From assembly GCA_017960005.1 (NCBI GenBank), contig JAGCZM010000048.1, positions 1-8,139 on the forward strand: a stretch of 8,139 bases of DNA, read 5' to 3'. Each line of letters opens with the position of its first letter. Position 1 is the first letter of the stretch. A program made the position numbers and the translations under genes. This document shows positions 5,808 through 8,139 of the stretch, one piece after another. A model generated the notes under the pieces. It was not told where the DNA came from. It ran no database searches and saw only the letters and a list, made by a program, of their open reading frames with translations. This DNA is from Eggerthellaceae bacterium (GTDB lineage Bacteria > Actinomycetota > Coriobacteriia > Coriobacteriales > Eggerthellaceae).

Positions 5808-6692
5808 ATGGAGGGTTTAGCCATATCGGCGGGTACACCGATGGTTATAGCCTACATTTTGGCCGGAATCCTCGGTGCGTGTATCGGTTCGTTTTTGAAC
5901 GTGGTTATCTATCGTTTGCCCGAGGGGATGAGCCTGGCAAGGCCCGGTTCTCATTGCCCTCATTGCGGAGAAAAAATCGCATGGTACGACAATGTCCCCA
6001 TACTTTCTTGGCTGATACTCGGCGGCAAGTGCCGCAACTGCCATGAACCCATCACGCCGCGCTACTTTATCGTGGAGTTGTTGAGCGCCGCGATTTGGAT
6101 GGGATGTGTTTGGGCATATGCGGACAACATCATTTTGCTTGTGTTGGCCTGCATCGCGCTGAGTATTTGCCTTTGCATATGCTTCATCGACTGGGAGCAT
6201 ATGTTTATTCCCGATTCGCTTCAGGTCGCGCTCGGCATCGTCGCTTTGGCGGTGGTTTGCCTTGATATCGTTGCCCAAAACGGTACGATTCAAGGGGATA
6301 CCGGCGTATTTGTCGGCACCGGCATCACCTTGCTCGAGCATCTCATCGGTCTGGCGTTTGCCGCGGTGGTGTTTTTCGGGGTGTCGTTTGTCATGGGCAA
6401 AAAGATGCACCGCGAAGTGCTCGGCGGCGGAGACATCAAGTTTGCCTTGATAACGGGTTTGTTGCTCGGATGGCGTCGTTTCCTGCTCATGATGCTCATC
6501 TCCAGTTTGACTGCGGTGGTGGGCATGCTCATCAAAACGAGGCAGGAGCGCAAAAAGGCAATCGAATCGGGAGACAAGGGGCCTTTCGAGAGCCCCAAGA
6601 TTCCCTTTGCGCCTTATTTGGTCATCGGTTTTATCATCTCGGTGGTATTGGGCAAGATAATCGTTGCCTGGTACATCGGTTTGTTCATGTAG
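5808..6692 (+). CDS. pilD: Prepilin peptidase / N-methyltransferase (A24 aspartic peptidase)
   Basis: A 294-residue polytopic membrane enzyme that removes prepilin leaders and, in the family, methylates the new N-terminal residue. The N-terminal domain has IGSFLNVVIYRLP followed by two zinc-type pairs: CPHC (Cys50, Cys53) and CRNC (Cys75, Cys78), typical of the bifunctional PilD. Catalytic aspartates are in CFIDWEHMFIPD (Asp128) and LGGGDIKFALITGLLLGW (Asp209). The length fits the family. The site GAAAGGA just upstream (about seven bases before the ATG) is strong. It sits between the PilM-like gene and pilC, 33 and 29 bases from each, and would act on the three prepilins encoded upstream. All signature residues are present, so the protein is probably active. 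Confidence 0.95.
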   Translation: MEGLAISAGTPMVIAYILAGILGACIGSFLNVVIYRLPEGMSLARPGSHCPHCGEKIAWYDNVPILSWLILGGKCRNCHEPITPRYFIVELLSAAIWMGCVWAYADNIILLVLACIALSICLCICFIDWEHMFIPDSLQVALGIVALAVVCLDIVAQNGTIQGDTGVFVGTGITLLEHLIGLAFAAVVFFGVSFVMGKKMHREVLGGGDIKFALITGLLLGWRRFLLMMLISSLTAVVGMLIKTRQERKKAIESGDKGPFESPKIPFAPYLVIGFIISVVLGKIIVAWYIGLFM

Positions 6693-6721
6693 CGGGTTTT
6701 TGCGTGTGGTGAGGCAGTTTC

Positions 6722-7951
6722 ATGCAGCAGTTCAAATATAAAGCAATCAATTTGCAGAGAGAGATTTTCGAAGGAACATTCATCGCCAAGGACGAAAACG
6801 ATCTCGGTGTCGAATTATCCAAGCAGGGTTTATATTTGATATCGGCGGTTCCTTACTCGGGCAAGACCCCTTCTTCGTTTTTCACACTCGGTACCGGCAA
6901 GGTCGGTTTGACCGAGTTGACGACGTTTTGCCGTCAGTTTTCGATCATGGTAAACGCCGGCATCTCGCTTATCGGTTGCATCGAGATTTTGAAAGAGCAA
7001 AGTTTCTCCAGCTTTTTCAGGCAGGTGTTGGGCGTCATTTACGAGGATGTCAAAGCCGGCATGATGCTTTCCGATGCGGTGGAAAAGCATAACAAGGTAT
7101 TCCCGGCCTTCTTCAGAAACATGCTCAAGGTCGGCGAGAACTCCGGCAAGATGGATATGGTCATGAACTCGTTGGCGGACTACTACGAGCGAGACGATGC
7201 CATCGTGCGCAAGGCAAGAGGAGCGTTTGCCTATCCCGCCATGCTTTTGCTCATGACTTTTGCCATCGTGCTGTTGATGCTGGTGTTTGTCATCCCGACG
7301 TTCGAGGAATCGATCAGCCAGTTGCAGCGCGCAACGGAGTTCGAGTTGGAGGATTACACCATCGCACTGTTTTCTATGGCGGATTGGATGACGGCAAACT
7401 GGTTGTACGTGTTGGCCGGACTCGTCATCGTCGTATTCCTGTTTTGGGCGTTCGGTCGCACCAAACAGGGTGCCTACATCTATGACTGGCTCAAACTTCG
7501 TCTTCCTTTTGTCAAAAACATCCAAATCGATTTGATAAGCGCGCGTTTTGCCCGAGGGTTCGGTTTGCTGCTCAGCTCGGGCATGGACGTGACCGAGGCA
7601 CTCGACGCGGTGCAAATCGTTCTCATCAACCGCGATGTCGAGCGACGTTTCAAAGCGGCGGTGGATGATATCGTTCACGGCTTGAACATGTCCACGGCCT
7701 TTGACAAATACAAGCTGTTCCCGCCAATCCTGATTCAAATGATTGCGGTGGGCGAGCGTACCGCCAGCGTCGATGAGGTATTGATGCGCAGTTGTACGTT
7801 TTTCGATGCGCAGGTGGAGCGCTCCATCAGCAGCGTCACCAACAAGATTCAGCCGGCCATGTTGATTTTGATGGGCGCGGTGGCAGGCGGCATGTTTTTG
7901 TCCGTCTATTCGCCGATCATCTCCATCATGAACATTTTGACCAGCGTTTAG
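6722..7951 (+). CDS. pilC: Type IV pilus inner-membrane platform protein (GspF/PilC family)
   Basis: A 409-residue integral membrane protein, full length for the family. It has the N-terminal YKA start, two tandem GspF domains (about 66-189 and 272-394) and three hydrophobic segments (about 171-193, 226-244 and 378-401). The first domain has FCRQFSIMVNAGISL and FRNMLKVGENSGKMD; the second has FARGFGLLLSSGMDV and MIAVGERTASVDEV, the duplicated GExxG/GERT signature of the family. PilC couples the cytoplasmic ATPase to insertion of pilin subunits at the base of the pilus. GAGG (6711-6714) lies seven bases before the ATG. The following gene starts 48 bases later and is probably the ATPase. Confidence 0.93.
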   Translation: MQQFKYKAINLQREIFEGTFIAKDENDLGVELSKQGLYLISAVPYSGKTPSSFFTLGTGKVGLTELTTFCRQFSIMVNAGISLIGCIEILKEQSFSSFFRQVLGVIYEDVKAGMMLSDAVEKHNKVFPAFFRNMLKVGENSGKMDMVMNSLADYYERDDAIVRKARGAFAYPAMLLLMTFAIVLLMLVFVIPTFEESISQLQRATEFELEDYTIALFSMADWMTANWLYVLAGLVIVVFLFWAFGRTKQGAYIYDWLKLRLPFVKNIQIDLISARFARGFGLLLSSGMDVTEALDAVQIVLINRDVERRFKAAVDDIVHGLNMSTAFDKYKLFPPILIQMIAVGERTASVDEVLMRSCTFFDAQVERSISSVTNKIQPAMLILMGAVAGGMFLSVYSPIISIMNILTSV

Positions 7952-7999
7952 TGTTTAAAACAAAGACAGTGATTGTCGAGTGGGTATAAAGGAGCACGA

Positions 8000-8139
8000 A
8001 TGAATATCGCTCAAGAGATGCTGCAGTTCTACATGTACAAGCATGTCATCAAGAAGCGCGACGTCAACGTAATCTTGGCCGAAAGCGAACGGGAAGGTTT
8101 GACCGTACGCGACTATATGCTTGCCAAGGACTATGCCAC
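8000..8139 (+). CDS. Probable PilB/GspE assembly ATPase, N-terminus (3' end outside window)
   Basis: Only 46 codons are visible, starting at ATG 8000 after GGAG (7991-7994, five bases away). The protein starts MNIAQEMLQFYMYKHVIKKR and continues with LAESEREGLTVRDYMLAKDYA. The helical, charged pattern followed by a 'gl...dym' helix is like the N-terminal domain (MshEN/GspE_N type) of PilB/GspE ATPases. No Walker motif is in view, so the call rests on position directly after pilC and this short pattern. It could be another small operon gene. Confidence 0.5.
   Translation, partial: MNIAQEMLQFYMYKHVIKKRDVNVILAESEREGLTVRDYMLAKDYA

Noticed and set aside
6830..7738. 302-codon - strand frame opposite pilC
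   Set aside because: Antisense shadow of a clearly identified GspF-family gene; its translation is polar and lacks any family pattern.

Overview
The window looks like a chromosomal segment of a mid-GC, probably anaerobic and Gram-positive (monoderm) bacterium; Clostridia or Coriobacteriia would fit. This rests on purine-rich ribosome binding sites, dense short-gap operons, a flavodoxin-type protein, a YwaF/TMEM164-like and YhhN-like membrane protein pair, and a type IV pilus (T4P) cluster with no outer-membrane components in view. No rRNA or tRNA gene gives a firm taxonomic anchor, so the lineage is an inference.

Layout. (1) Positions 1-335 hold the 3' end of a + strand gene that looks like the C-terminal half of a flavodoxin domain, preceded by a Pro-Glu linker. 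It ends at a strong intrinsic terminator (359-388). (2) Positions 387-2168 hold two - strand polytopic membrane protein genes that read as one operon: a YwaF/TMEM164-like protein first, then a YhhN (lysoplasmalogenase, TMEM86)-like protein. A good sigma-A type promoter and a 10-bp dyad lie just upstream. (3) A divergent intergenic region (2169-2432) leads on the + strand to a 50-residue single-helix membrane protein (2433-2585), followed by a hairpin that may be a terminator or attenuator. (4) From 2726 to the right edge runs a + strand T4P / type II secretion-like assembly operon: three class III prepilin-like proteins, a PilM-like actin-fold protein with an unusual insert, the prepilin peptidase PilD, the platform protein PilC, and the start of what is probably the assembly ATPase PilB/GspE.

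How the genes would work together. PilD would cleave the short basic leaders of the prepilins at the inner face of the membrane. PilC would form the membrane platform that takes up pilin subunits. The ATPase would power assembly, and the PilM-like protein would link the cytoplasmic ATPase side to the membrane. No abundant-pilin gene and no PilN/PilO genes are visible here, so the machine would need parts encoded elsewhere.

The two least ordinary signals are the adjacent TMEM164-like and TMEM86/YhhN-like genes, which suggest a bacterial ether-lipid (plasmalogen) remodelling pair, and the duplicated GFDDxGxPIYA motif inside the PilM-like protein.
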